Below, piece after piece: positions 33,432 through 42,422 of a stretch of 43,009 nucleotides of DNA; within the stretch, counting starts at the first letter, position 1, and each line of letters opens with the position of its first letter. This stretch comes from Deltaproteobacteria bacterium (GTDB lineage: Bacteria > Bdellovibrionota_B > Oligoflexia > Oligoflexales > Bog-1112): NCBI GenBank assembly GCA_023250635.1, contig JAHFAI010000014.1:1-43009 (forward strand). Direction: 5' to 3'. A program made the position numbers and the translations under genes. The notes under the pieces were generated by a model. That model saw nothing but the letters and a program-made list of their open reading frames with translations. It was not told the DNA's origin and did not search any database.

Positions 33432-34559
33432 ATGCGAATTACCAGCATGAATGAACTACCGGCAACTGAGCCCTTAAAACCCTCTATTTTACGACAAAGC
33501 CCCGAAGCTTTGCGGGCGCAATGTGGGCTCTGGGGAGAAAAATCTTTTCGCGTGACCCAGCTGTGCCAGTGGTTATTCGAGCGTCGTCATTACCACCTCG
33601 AGACCATGAGCAACCTACCCGCGTCGTTTAAAACAAAACTGCGTGAACACTTTGATTGGCAGTTACCGAGCATAGCGAGTCGCTTAGATTCTGCGGATGG
33701 GGCTTCAAAGATCTTGGTGCATGGCAAAAAAAATCAGTTTATTGAACTGGTAATTTTGCGTTATGCCGAGCGAGTCAGCTTGTGTGTTTCTAGCCAAGTT
33801 GGCTGTAAACTTGCCTGTACCTTTTGTCAGACGGGCAAGCTTGGTTTTTTTCGCAACCTTTTGGCCGAAGAAATTGTCGGACAATTTATCCTTGCTAACG
33901 ATGTGGTGGCTAGCGAAGGTCGAGCCATAAGCCATATTGTCTTTATGGGGATGGGCGAGCCCCTCGATAACGTTCACGAAGTGATCCCTGCCCTCAAGTT
34001 ATTCACTGCCCCAGACTGCTTTGGACTCTCCCACCGGCGGGTAACCCTGTCGACCTCAGGGATTGTGGACAAGATCATGCCGCTGGCTCAAGAAGTACGC
34101 GTAGCCCTCGCGGTTTCCCTGCATGCACCAAACGATGAGCTGCGAAGCTCACTGATGCCGATTAATCGGCGTTTTCCTCTTGCGGATTTAAAACGCGAAT
34201 TGCTCTTGTTTCAAAAGCATAGCGGTGATCTGGTCACCATTGAATATATTCTCTTGAAAGGGATTAATTGTAGCGAGCGTCAGGCAAAAGAGCTCGTTCA
34301 TTTTCTCCACGGACTCCGCGCCAAAATTAATTTGATTCCTTTTAATGCTCATCCAGGCAGCGAATTTCAACGCCCTGATGAGGACGAAATTCGCTCTTTT
34401 CAAAGTTATCTGGCAAAACGCGGCTATCCTGCCCCGGTGCGCTATAGTAAAGGCGCCGATGTTTCGGGAGCCTGCGGACAGTTGGCGGCAAAACAACAGG
34501 CGATGCTGCAAGACTTGCCGCAGCGTAAAAATATTATCAGAGGAAGCCAAGCACAATGA
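33432..34559 (+). CDS. rlmN: Dual-specificity 23S rRNA/tRNA A2 methyltransferase RlmN
   Basis: Radical SAM enzyme that makes 2-methyladenosine at 23S rRNA A2503 and at tRNA position 37. The 375 residues include the 4Fe-4S cysteines C125, C129 and C132 in GCKLACTFCQTG, MGMGEPLDN, TLSTSGIV, AVSLHAPND, IEYILLKGIN, LIPFNAHPGSEF, and the C-terminal methylation Cys in SGACGQLA. ATG 33432 is used; ATG 33447 is equally possible because neither has a clear ribosome binding site. The stop overlaps the dbpA start by four bases (ATGA). Confidence 0.95.
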   Translation: MRITSMNELPATEPLKPSILRQSPEALRAQCGLWGEKSFRVTQLCQWLFERRHYHLETMSNLPASFKTKLREHFDWQLPSIASRLDSADGASKILVHGKKNQFIELVILRYAERVSLCVSSQVGCKLACTFCQTGKLGFFRNLLAEEIVGQFILANDVVASEGRAISHIVFMGMGEPLDNVHEVIPALKLFTAPDCFGLSHRRVTLSTSGIVDKIMPLAQEVRVALAVSLHAPNDELRSSLMPINRRFPLADLKRELLLFQKHSGDLVTIEYILLKGINCSERQAKELVHFLHGLRAKINLIPFNAHPGSEFQRPDEDEIRSFQSYLAKRGYPAPVRYSKGADVSGACGQLAAKQQAMLQDLPQRKNIIRGSQAQ

Positions 34560-35956
34560 GTACCCTATCGAATAGCCTTTTATTTTCCAGTCTTCCCCTC
34601 AATGAAGCACTGCTTAAAAACCTTGCTACCATCGGCTATGGGGCAATGACCCCTATTCAGGCAGCCACCTTGCCGGTGATTCTGAACAAGCAGGATGTGA
34701 TTGCCCAAGCTGCTACCGGTAGCGGCAAAACTGCAGCTTTTGCTCTGGGCTTACTCGGAAAAATTTGCAGCACCCATCGTAGTACTCAGGCTTTGGTTGT
34801 CTGCCCCACCCGGGAACTGGCTGAGCAAGTAGCCAGGGAAATCAGAACCCTGGCACGCTTAATCCCCAATATTAAAGTAGCCACCCTCTGCGGTGGGGTG
34901 CCCGTTGGACCGCAGCGTGCTTCTCTCGAGCATGGGGTGCACTGCGTGGTGGGTACTCCAGGCAGGTTGCTCGACCACCTCGAACGTGGAACCCTCGATC
35001 TCCGCAACATCACCACCTTTGTGCTTGATGAAGCTGATCGCATGCTCCATATGGGCTTTGCCGATGAAATTGCTCAGCTGGTGGCTGCTCTGCCGAAAAC
35101 TCGGCAAAGCCTGTTGTTCTCTGCAACCTTCCCCGCAGATATTCGCAGCCTGAGCAGCTCACTGCAGGAAAATCCCGTGCTGATTCAGATTGCGGAGTCC
35201 CCGCAGGAAAAACTCGCGATCAGCCAAACATTTTATCAGACCACCGAGGCGGGAAAACCCGCGGCACTGCAGGCCTTGCTGGCGCATTTTCAGCCTGAGT
35301 CCACCGTGGTGTTTTGTAATACCAAGATCAAAGCCCAGGAACTGCGGGATGAACTGAATGCCCAGGGCTATAGGGTGGAAGCCCTGCATGGTGATCTCAA
35401 TCAGCAGGAGCGTGAGCAGGTACTGCAATTGTTCGCCAACAAAAGCACTGCGGTGCTCATCGCCACCGATGTGGCAGCCCGAGGCCTCCATATTAACGAT
35501 CTACAAGCGGTGCTTAATTACGATATGGCCCATGATGCCGAAGTGCATGTGCACCGCATTGGGCGAACCGGGCGGGCAGGTAAACAAGGTTTGGCCTTGA
35601 GTTTAGTCAGTGATCGGGACCGTGCCAAACTACGAGCCCTCGAGAGCTATCTTGATCTGCCTATTGAGCTGAGCCCCCTGCCCCAAGTCGTTGTGGATGC
35701 TACGCGGGGAGCCCTACGGCCGAGGATGATAACCTTGCGCATCGAAGGCGGCAAGAAAAACAAACTTCGTCCCACGGATATACTCGGCGCCTTAACCAGC
35801 AGCAAAAAGCTTGCGGGCAGTCAGGTGGGTAAAATCGACATAGGTGACTTCTCCTCCCTCGTGGCCATCGCCTATGACCATTATGAAACAGCTCTGCAGC
35901 TTTTGAGCAGCGACCCCATTAAGGGGCGGCGCTTTAAGGTACGGGTGCTACCGTAG
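34556..35956 (+). CDS. dbpA: ATP-dependent RNA helicase DbpA (DEAD box)
   Basis: RNA helicase acting in large ribosomal subunit assembly. 466 residues: Q-motif region MTPIQAATLPVI, Walker A ATGSGKT, PTRELAEQ, TPGRLLDHL, DEAD at VLDEADRMLHMGF, SAT in LLFSATFP, and ARG/HRIGRTGRAG in domain 2. The C-terminal RNA-binding domain (MITLRIEGGKKNKLRPTDILGALT ... RRFKVRVLP) is the DbpA type that recognises hairpin 92 of 23S rRNA. AGGAAG lies upstream. Together with rlmN this makes a two-gene rRNA unit after the haem genes. Confidence 0.94.
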   Translation: MSTLSNSLLFSSLPLNEALLKNLATIGYGAMTPIQAATLPVILNKQDVIAQAATGSGKTAAFALGLLGKICSTHRSTQALVVCPTRELAEQVAREIRTLARLIPNIKVATLCGGVPVGPQRASLEHGVHCVVGTPGRLLDHLERGTLDLRNITTFVLDEADRMLHMGFADEIAQLVAALPKTRQSLLFSATFPADIRSLSSSLQENPVLIQIAESPQEKLAISQTFYQTTEAGKPAALQALLAHFQPESTVVFCNTKIKAQELRDELNAQGYRVEALHGDLNQQEREQVLQLFANKSTAVLIATDVAARGLHINDLQAVLNYDMAHDAEVHVHRIGRTGRAGKQGLALSLVSDRDRAKLRALESYLDLPIELSPLPQVVVDATRGALRPRMITLRIEGGKKNKLRPTDILGALTSSKKLAGSQVGKIDIGDFSSLVAIAYDHYETALQLLSSDPIKGRRFKVRVLP

Positions 35957-35972
35957 CGGTTTTGTAGTTAGG

Positions 35973-35994
35973 CGCTGGCGCGAAAGCGCCAGCG
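35973..35994. terminator. Perfect 9-bp hairpin with GAAA loop between convergent genes
   Basis: CGCTGGCGC and GCGCCAGCG pair perfectly around a GAAA tetraloop, 16 bases after the dbpA stop and at the end of the opposing gene. It is GC-rich and well placed as a bidirectional terminator. No T-run follows on the plus strand, so an intrinsic mechanism is not certain. Confidence 0.6.
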
Positions 35995-35995
35995 A

Positions 35996-37009
35996 TTACA
36001 TACGCAAAAAAGCGAGATCGACGATGATCTCCTCTGGTAAATGTAGAGATTGAGCGAGTTCGCGCAGATGAGCGGAATATTTGGCACGTTTTCCTAGGTA
36101 TTTTCTCCAGCGATGGATTCTTATGCCGACTTCGATAGCACAGGGGATAAACATCGCGCCTAGAGGAATGGCTGTCCACCAGCTTTGCAGATTCTCCAGG
36201 GAGAAGCCTGCGCGTCCCACATAGTCACCGGCTACGGTATCCGGATCGGTGGCTATACAAGGATGGGTATTGCAGGCAGTTACATTAGCAGGAAAATAAG
36301 GACCATCGGCAAAATACATGCAGGCGTGTTGTAGAAAAGTGCTATTTTGCTTGCACTCAGAGGCTGAGCTGACGTAACCGCTAAAGTAATTCTCTTCATC
36401 GCGACAGACATTTTCTACGAGGGCTCCTCCGCCAAAGGGATCGACGAAGCAAAAATAGAGAGTAGGGCTCTTTTGCAAGGCAAAATAGGTAAATTCAGCT
36501 GCTGCACCGAGCACCCCGCCGAGAAAAGCACTGAGTCCCATGCAGAGTCCGCTCGGGGTTTTACCCTTGGCATAGGCCTGGTTAAGCTGGGAATGGAGTT
36601 CCGCTTCACTATCCTGGTTAGTAATGACGGTGATTCTCTGAATTTGTGTACCGCGATGATGATGATGATGATGATGTTCTTTTTCAGGTCTCTTGCCATC
36701 GCGTAAATAAGCAAGCAAAGCATATGCAGGTTCGAGATACTCTGGATGTTGCCCTAAGAATTCGCCATACTCCTCGGGGGAGATATAAGGAGAATAGTTT
36801 GGGAATGCTTCTCCTTTGAGCTTAGCTAATTTGCTCAGCAGCTCGCGGTAGAGGCTGGTTACCGTCTCGATGGTGAGAGTTTTAGGCTGTTTTTTATGCA
36901 GGTACTGCTGCTGGGCAGGAGCTAGTAAGAGTTGGGAAGAAGCGAAAGAAGCTTGAGTCAGCAACAAGAGCACAACACTGATGAGCACACTAAGTTTTTT
37001 TGTATTCAC
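35996..37009 (-). CDS. Exported/membrane hypothetical protein with a His7 tract
   Basis: 337 residues. Signal peptide MNTKKLSVLISVVLLLLTQASFA; a seven-histidine run at about residues 112-118 encoded only by CAT codons; a Gly/Ala-rich hydrophobic segment (GLCMGLSAFLGGVLGAAAEFTYFAL); a central stretch with eight or so cysteines (FCFVDPF ... CKQNSTFLQHACMYFADGPYFP ... CNTHPCIATDP), suggesting disulfides; a hydrophobic segment (WWTAIPLGAMFIPCAIEVGI); and a basic C-terminal tail. GTG 37009 has GAGGT four bases upstream. No family is recognised. Metal binding by the His tract is plausible but unproven. Confidence 0.75.
   Translation of the reverse strand: MNTKKLSVLISVVLLLLTQASFASSQLLLAPAQQQYLHKKQPKTLTIETVTSLYRELLSKLAKLKGEAFPNYSPYISPEEYGEFLGQHPEYLEPAYALLAYLRDGKRPEKEHHHHHHHRGTQIQRITVITNQDSEAELHSQLNQAYAKGKTPSGLCMGLSAFLGGVLGAAAEFTYFALQKSPTLYFCFVDPFGGGALVENVCRDEENYFSGYVSSASECKQNSTFLQHACMYFADGPYFPANVTACNTHPCIATDPDTVAGDYVGRAGFSLENLQSWWTAIPLGAMFIPCAIEVGIRIHRWRKYLGKRAKYSAHLRELAQSLHLPEEIIVDLAFLRM
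36655..36676. repeat. GAT trinucleotide microsatellite (codes for His7)
   Basis: Seven uninterrupted GAT units on the plus strand, read as CAT histidine codons on the minus strand. Pure trinucleotide runs can slip, so His-tract length may vary between strains. Confidence 0.9.
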
Positions 37010-37121
37010 CTTGACCTCGAGATCGTAGCTGCAAAATATTCCAGTTCGCAGCAGAGCCTAAATAGATTTGCTCTTTAAGGCAAGGTTTTTTGCTCGAGTT
37101 ATTTATGAGAAAAAAGTAAGC

Positions 37122-37877
37122 CTAGGGTACCCGCAGTAGCTTCGCGAGTACTTGTTTGACAAGAGGGCGGGTAAGCATATAACGGGGCAGGGCCAGGGGA
37201 TCAGGATTCGTGCTTAAGGGGATAAGTAAGGGCCTTTGGGCAAGACCGTAGGCATAGAGATAGCCCGATTTTTTGAGCTGCTCTTTGCCACTGGCGCTAA
37301 TTACTCCATAGGGATAAACAAAGGTATGAAAAGTCTGATTCAGTTTTTTTTCTAAGATGTTTTTTGCCTTTTCAAATTCATCCATAAACTGCTGGGGATT
37401 GCTGCGGGCAAAGCGATCAAATAATTTTTCGTGGTGATAGCCATGGACGACGATGGCGTTGCCGGGCACTTCTGCCAGGGCTTTTACCTGCTCCCAATTC
37501 ATATAGTGGGGGCTAGCAATCCCTGCAGGAAAAAGAGCAAAGACGGCAGGCAGTCCCTGGGGAGCCATTACCTGATTAAACGCCGTAGCTGCCGTGTGAT
37601 GGCCATCGTCAAACATAACGAGAAGATTCTTCTGCCCGCTTATCTCTCCGTTCTCCACCTGAGCTAAACTCACAAACCTATAGCCAGCCCCTACTAATTG
37701 CTTGATCTGTTCGCTAAATTCAGCCAGGGAAAAATCGGTAAAGATTGATGTTTTGCCGAGAAACGTATGGTAACAGAGGACCGTTACTGCTTTGCTTTCC
37801 AGTTTTTGTTGCGCGCCTGCCGCCAGTGCCTGAACACCCCAGCTTAGCCAGCAGAGTAGCAGTACTACTTTAGTCAT
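37122..37877 (-). CDS. Exported polysaccharide deacetylase (NodB-type)
   Basis: 251 residues with a signal peptide (MTKVVLLLCWLSWGVQALAAG). NodB-domain motifs: VTVLCYHTF, LLVMFDDGHHT (catalytic base and metal Asp, D90/D91), metal histidines in VVHGYHHEKL, and TFVYPYGV. Such enzymes remove acetyl groups from N-acetylglucosamine in surface polysaccharide, peptidoglycan or exopolysaccharide (for example the PgaB type). The start ATG overlaps the stop of the upstream CFI-box gene by four bases, implying coupled translation. The substrate is not known. Confidence 0.9.
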   Translation of the reverse strand: MTKVVLLLCWLSWGVQALAAGAQQKLESKAVTVLCYHTFLGKTSIFTDFSLAEFSEQIKQLVGAGYRFVSLAQVENGEISGQKNLLVMFDDGHHTAATAFNQVMAPQGLPAVFALFPAGIASPHYMNWEQVKALAEVPGNAIVVHGYHHEKLFDRFARSNPQQFMDEFEKAKNILEKKLNQTFHTFVYPYGVISASGKEQLKKSGYLYAYGLAQRPLLIPLSTNPDPLALPRYMLTRPLVKQVLAKLLRVP

Positions 37878-40690
37878 GCACGTTTCCTTGTCATAAGGAT
37901 CAAACTTAAGGCGAGTAATACCGCCAGCCAGGGGAACTCAATCGCCCCAATGAGCGGATAGAGCATGCTTCTCACGAAAAATCGTGCCAAAGGAAAAGGC
38001 GCGATCCGCGCTGCTATCCCCGGGCCCAGCGCATAGTAGGCGGCAACCAGCTGCTTACCGCCGGAGATCTGCAGCAGAATATGATCGCGAAACCACCGGA
38101 GACTGGTGAGTTCAGCTGCTTGGGGATTTTGAAATGCAGCGGTGGCAATAAAACACCCGCTGAGCGGTTGCGCAGCTGCTGCACGTAAACTCAGGGGAGG
38201 GGAAAGTATCTTCCCTTCGTTATAATAGGCGTCTGCCGAAGTCAGCTGCATCTCGAGATAAGCCAGGGGCTGAGGAAAGCCGGTATTAGCTGCTAAGGCT
38301 AAGGCGGCCACGGTAATTGCTTGGGGCAGGTACCAATCCTCGGGGGTGAAGATAAGCTCGTGGACCAGCTGCAGGGGGTCGGAGTCTTCACCGCCGAGGG
38401 CAAAGCGCTCCTGCTGATGCAGGGGAATGCTGACCCGTACCTGCACGGGGGCCAGGGGCTGCTGGCTGAGACTGAGATCAAGAAAGACCTCTTCTCCGGC
38501 ATGTATCGCCAGTTCTCCGGCACTCTTTACGCTTTGACGTTGTTCTTGGTCGCGGCGATAAAATCCCCAGTTAAAATTAAGCTGAGAGAGGTGGAGCGCG
38601 GTATTCGTCCCTTGACTCACCGCCCTTGCCGGTAGAGCTGCTAAGGTTGCACTGAGGGGGCTAAATTCCTCCCTCAGACTCGGGGTGAAGCTAAGGGTGC
38701 TTTGGGGCAAGGCTAGAGCAGGGTTGATCCGGTGAATGGTCACTCTTTGGGGACGCGACCAATTATCGGCAGTATACAGCAGCTCGGAGGGATCCAGACG
38801 CAGCAGTTCGTTATCCGCGGCGCTGCGGATAGTCAGGTTTTGACTCGGAGCTTTTTTAAGGGCTAGGGTAAACGAAGCGCTCTCCTGGTTGGCAAGGGCT
38901 CCCGTCAGGCCAGAAAACGCAAGACTGCGCGAGAGCTCATGGGTAACAACCAGGGCCTTAGCTTGGCGATAATTCTGAAAAAGCGGATCATCAGAATCGC
39001 TAATCAACGAAATTTCGGTTAGCTGCGGACTGGCGATTTCTCCGACGATCCCGCGTATTGTAATGGTCTGGGGAGTTTGCCAGTTAGTCGGACTAAAATA
39101 GACCTTGTGGGGTTTAAGGGTAACCCAGGCCACCGTATTACGGGATAATTTCAGCTGTACCTGACTCGTGGGTTGATGGGCAAGCTGGACCCTCAAGGTA
39201 GTAGCTGCGCCGCTGTCGTCGGTGTGCAGGCTCGTCGTCGAAACCACAAAACGCTCGGGTACTTTGCGGATGGCTAAAGCAAGTGTAAGCTTATCAAAAC
39301 GGACATCGTCCGAGTTCACCTCTATAGCTAGACTGGCGCTGTCAATGGTGAGTTTTTTTTCCGGGGGGCTGCCGATGGTGATCAGCTGTGCTTGGTCCCA
39401 ATTTTCGGGGGTAAAGGTCAGCTTATGGTTCTGGGGAGCCACCAGGGTAAACAGCGGCGCCTGACTGTTGGCGAGGGTGAGGGTTACCGCCGCGGTGGGG
39501 GCGACGAGCAAGCGAACGCCCACCGCATCTACGCCGCCAGCTGTGCTGAGGACGAATTCGGCCCTGCCAAATGAAATAAGGGCGGGGCTTTGGCGGATCG
39601 CGAGGGCTGGGGGAGGGGCGCCGGTGAAGGTCGTATCAAGGGAGCTCACGGTAAAATCAAGAGAGCTCACCAGGGTAAAGGGGTAGCTCTCATCTTCATT
39701 GCCGGTGACGATAATTTCCTGGGGTATTTGCCAGGTGCTGGGGGTAAAACGAAGGCTTGGCGTTTGCACACTGAGGTGTTCCGGATCATGGGGGCTGATG
39801 CTGACCACCACCTCCTCACGGGGGGCGCTCCCTAAGCTCAGATTTACCCGATCACTAGCCCCTGCAAAGGAGGTGGCTAGTTCTGTTTTGCTGAAGATAA
39901 AGCGTCCTGGACTTGAGTGTACCGGTATCTGGGTGGGAGCTAGGGTCTGATAATGAGGATCGTCGCTGCTTATGCGCAGGCTCAGGGTTTCGCTCAGCAT
40001 TCGGGTGATTTCTTCTCCAGCACTTGCAACGGTTATAGTTTGCGGTAGGGACCAGCTGCCCTCGTCAAAGGTCAGTAAAGGGGGATTAAACTGGAAATGA
40101 GCTTTACTGCTTCCCGTCACAACGACACTAACCGGCTTGCTCGGTATGGTGCTGAGCCGCAGGGTAAAGCTCGTGCTTTGTCGTCCCCCTATGGGCGCAC
40201 TGATCAGGGCAAGGGCGGTGCTACTGCTCAGCAGAGCTGGTATATCGTTATCCACATAGGCCACCGTCTGCAGCACTGCTGGTATAATGGTATCGCCACT
40301 GTTGTGATCGCTCACCCCAATGGTAAGGGTGCCATCGCTGAGGGCCTCATGGGGAATAAAATCGTCGAGCACCGTCAGGCTAATCGTAGCCGGAGTATGG
40401 GGAGCCCCTCGGGAAATAACTCCGCTGCTGGCTATGGTCAAGCCAGCTAAGGAGGGAGATTGATCGGTAATCGTAAGACTGATATCGCCCTGAGGGAGAT
40501 CCTCAGCCCCGGGACAACCCACCAGGGTGACGCTGATGCTCACCGGTCCCGCCCCCTCGGTGAGCTGCAGAGGAGACGGACTTGGGTTTAAACTGAGGGA
40601 GCAGGTGGCAGCTTGCAATTTAGAGCTGGCTAAAATCCCCAGCGGGCTAGGGGCTATGAAAAAAAAAATCATAAATCGTGCTAATCTCAC
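37874..40690 (-). CDS. Large repeat surface protein with C-terminal CFI-box sorting signal
   Basis: 938 residues. A signal peptide (RLARFMIFFFIAPSPLGILASS) is followed by about six immunoglobulin/Calx-beta-like repeats of roughly 100 residues, each carrying the motif L-x-F-x-x-x-x-W-x-x-P/A-Q-x-I-x-V/I (LTFDEGSWSLPQTITV, LRFTPSTWQIPQEIIV, LTFTPENWDQAQLITI, VYFSPTNWQTPQTITI, LLYTADNWSRPQRVTI, LIFTPEDWYLPQAITV). The last 93 residues begin with GCFIATAAF (C846), then a hydrophobic helix and a basic RKRA end: the CFI-box-CTERM pattern. GTG 40690 follows AGGGT; a TTG at 40720 is the alternative. Probably anchored at the cell surface by a dedicated processing route (inference from the motif). Confidence 0.85.
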   Translation of the reverse strand: MRLARFMIFFFIAPSPLGILASSKLQAATCSLSLNPSPSPLQLTEGAGPVSISVTLVGCPGAEDLPQGDISLTITDQSPSLAGLTIASSGVISRGAPHTPATISLTVLDDFIPHEALSDGTLTIGVSDHNSGDTIIPAVLQTVAYVDNDIPALLSSSTALALISAPIGGRQSTSFTLRLSTIPSKPVSVVVTGSSKAHFQFNPPLLTFDEGSWSLPQTITVASAGEEITRMLSETLSLRISSDDPHYQTLAPTQIPVHSSPGRFIFSKTELATSFAGASDRVNLSLGSAPREEVVVSISPHDPEHLSVQTPSLRFTPSTWQIPQEIIVTGNEDESYPFTLVSSLDFTVSSLDTTFTGAPPPALAIRQSPALISFGRAEFVLSTAGGVDAVGVRLLVAPTAAVTLTLANSQAPLFTLVAPQNHKLTFTPENWDQAQLITIGSPPEKKLTIDSASLAIEVNSDDVRFDKLTLALAIRKVPERFVVSTTSLHTDDSGAATTLRVQLAHQPTSQVQLKLSRNTVAWVTLKPHKVYFSPTNWQTPQTITIRGIVGEIASPQLTEISLISDSDDPLFQNYRQAKALVVTHELSRSLAFSGLTGALANQESASFTLALKKAPSQNLTIRSAADNELLRLDPSELLYTADNWSRPQRVTIHRINPALALPQSTLSFTPSLREEFSPLSATLAALPARAVSQGTNTALHLSQLNFNWGFYRRDQEQRQSVKSAGELAIHAGEEVFLDLSLSQQPLAPVQVRVSIPLHQQERFALGGEDSDPLQLVHELIFTPEDWYLPQAITVAALALAANTGFPQPLAYLEMQLTSADAYYNEGKILSPPLSLRAAAAQPLSGCFIATAAFQNPQAAELTSLRWFRDHILLQISGGKQLVAAYYALGPGIAARIAPFPLARFFVRSMLYPLIGAIEFPWLAVLLALSLILMTRKRA

Positions 40691-40823
40691 GGTACTACCC
40701 TGCAAGCGAGCGAGAAGCAAAAGAGTCTATTCGACAACCTGGAGAGTGTATCGACGGTATGGCGGAATTCTTTACGTGCGACGCGCATGCTAGACTATAA
40801 GCAACGACTCTGAAGGAACTAGA

Positions 40824-42422
40824 ATGCGGTTGCGAAAATCTCTCAACTTAAAACTCGTACTGCTTGTACTGCTGCATGCCTGCGGTACGCTGACGAGAGT
40901 CTACGCCGAGGAGACCGTGGACCCCTTTGCGCGTTTTACCAGCGACTACGCCGAAGGAGCCTATCGCCAGGCTCTGGCCAGTCTCAAAACCATAGTGGAA
41001 ACGCCAGAAAACCGCGAACGGCTCTTATACGCCCGCGCTAAGTGTCACTTTGCCCTGAAAGAGTATGAACAAGCCACTGGTCTTTTTATGCAAATAGAGC
41101 CACGAACTTCGGGCATTCAGGACCTTTATTTTCAAATTGGCCAAGCCCACTATGCTTTGATGGCCCTGTCCGAAGCCCGTCAGTACTTTGAACAATCCCT
41201 CAGCCTTGGGCAGAAGGTAAACGCCTGCCGTTATTACTTGGGCAAAATCGAACAGCTGCGCGGTAATCGCCGTGAAGCCGAGAGTCTCTACAGCGCTCTT
41301 GCCGTTCTCGGCCCCTCCCGTGAGGAGTACCCCTTGTTGGCAGCGGTGCAGGTAGCTGAAATTAAATATCAGCGCATTGACGAACAAGCCCCCCAGGAGC
41401 AGCTACGCTTTGTGGCACAAGAAGTTATTCCCGCCTACGAACGGGTGCTCACCCACGAAAATGCCGGGGAATTGGTGACCCTCGCTGGCCAACGCTTGAG
41501 CGCTCTCCATAAGCGCTTTCGCCCCGAAGGAGCCCGTAACTGGGGAGCAGAATTATCCCAGGACCTGGTGTACGATTCAAATATTATCGCCAAAATTGAT
41601 GAGGCCTCCCTGGCTATTTCTCATCGGGGTGGTTTTTACGCCCAGACCTCTGCTGCTGGTAAAATTGGCTTACGACCCCGGCACGAATTAACGGTCACCC
41701 CGCATTTTGTGGTGCAAAGTCAAATCTATGCTAATCGTCACCTGCCTGAGGTGTATACCAACGATCAAGTGCTTACGGTTGCTGGTTTAACCCTCGGTTA
41801 TGTGCATGACGACACCAGCCACTGGGGGATAGCCCTGCGCAATCGCGAAACCCAGGTAGAATTCCAGCTGGGGTATATCGCCCGCGATTATCGGCAGGTG
41901 CATCAGCTTAATTACTTCGGTAATTCTACGCAATTGAGCATCGGTGAAAAAATGCAGTTCTTCCCTCAGGGGGCGACTGCTTTTAAGGTCAGGTACAGCG
42001 ATCAGCCGAACTATGACCCGCAGTTTTCTGGCAAAGCGATTGGTCTCGGGCTTAGCCAAGAACTGCAGCTGGGAGAAGGAGGTCTTCTGGTGGTAGAGCT
42101 GGGAGGAGAAAATAAAACCGCGGGAGATCCTCACCATAGTATTAACACCCTCGAACTCCTGACGCATCTGCGGCAAGCACGATTTTGGCGCAACTATGGC
42201 TTTGAAGTCAGTCTGGCGTTACTTGCCTTTGATCCTGTGTCGCAACGAGAAGCACGTGGTCTTGAACACTTGCTGGATCTTAGCCAATCTTTCAACTATG
42301 CCTTCGCCAACCAGTGGTCAGTAAAAGGAGGCTTTAGTTGGATCGACAAGAAATCGCGCGATAGCGAGTATTTTGCGTATCGCAAACATCTTCTGCAACT
42401 CGGGGTAAGCTATGTATTTTAG
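40824..42422 (+). CDS. TPR protein with C-terminal outer-membrane beta-barrel
   Basis: 532 residues. Signal peptide at residues 1-28; TPR-like helical repeats about 40-180 (AYRQALASLKTIVETPENRERLLYARAKCHFALKEYEQATGLFMQI, DLYFQIGQAHYALMALSEARQYFEQSLSL, ACRYYLGKIEQLRGNRREAESLYSAL); then a run of amphipathic strands from about 255 to the end, finishing in LQLGVSYVF, whose terminal Phe is the BAM-recognition pattern. This periplasmic-TPR plus barrel layout is shared by exopolysaccharide export porins such as PgaA and by related surface proteins. AAGGAAC precedes ATG 40824. A TATAAG at 40795-40800 may be a -10. It is divergent from the CFI-box gene. Confidence 0.85.
   Translation: MRLRKSLNLKLVLLVLLHACGTLTRVYAEETVDPFARFTSDYAEGAYRQALASLKTIVETPENRERLLYARAKCHFALKEYEQATGLFMQIEPRTSGIQDLYFQIGQAHYALMALSEARQYFEQSLSLGQKVNACRYYLGKIEQLRGNRREAESLYSALAVLGPSREEYPLLAAVQVAEIKYQRIDEQAPQEQLRFVAQEVIPAYERVLTHENAGELVTLAGQRLSALHKRFRPEGARNWGAELSQDLVYDSNIIAKIDEASLAISHRGGFYAQTSAAGKIGLRPRHELTVTPHFVVQSQIYANRHLPEVYTNDQVLTVAGLTLGYVHDDTSHWGIALRNRETQVEFQLGYIARDYRQVHQLNYFGNSTQLSIGEKMQFFPQGATAFKVRYSDQPNYDPQFSGKAIGLGLSQELQLGEGGLLVVELGGENKTAGDPHHSINTLELLTHLRQARFWRNYGFEVSLALLAFDPVSQREARGLEHLLDLSQSFNYAFANQWSVKGGFSWIDKKSRDSEYFAYRKHLLQLGVSYVF

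Noticed and set aside
36655-36676. GAT run as a possible cloning tag artefact
   Set aside because: The His codons lie mid-protein inside a natural open frame with an upstream signal peptide; no vector sequence is present.
39222-40450. Several 70-120-codon plus-strand frames opposite the CFI-box gene
   Set aside because: They mirror the repeat structure of the real minus-strand gene and lack ribosome binding sites.
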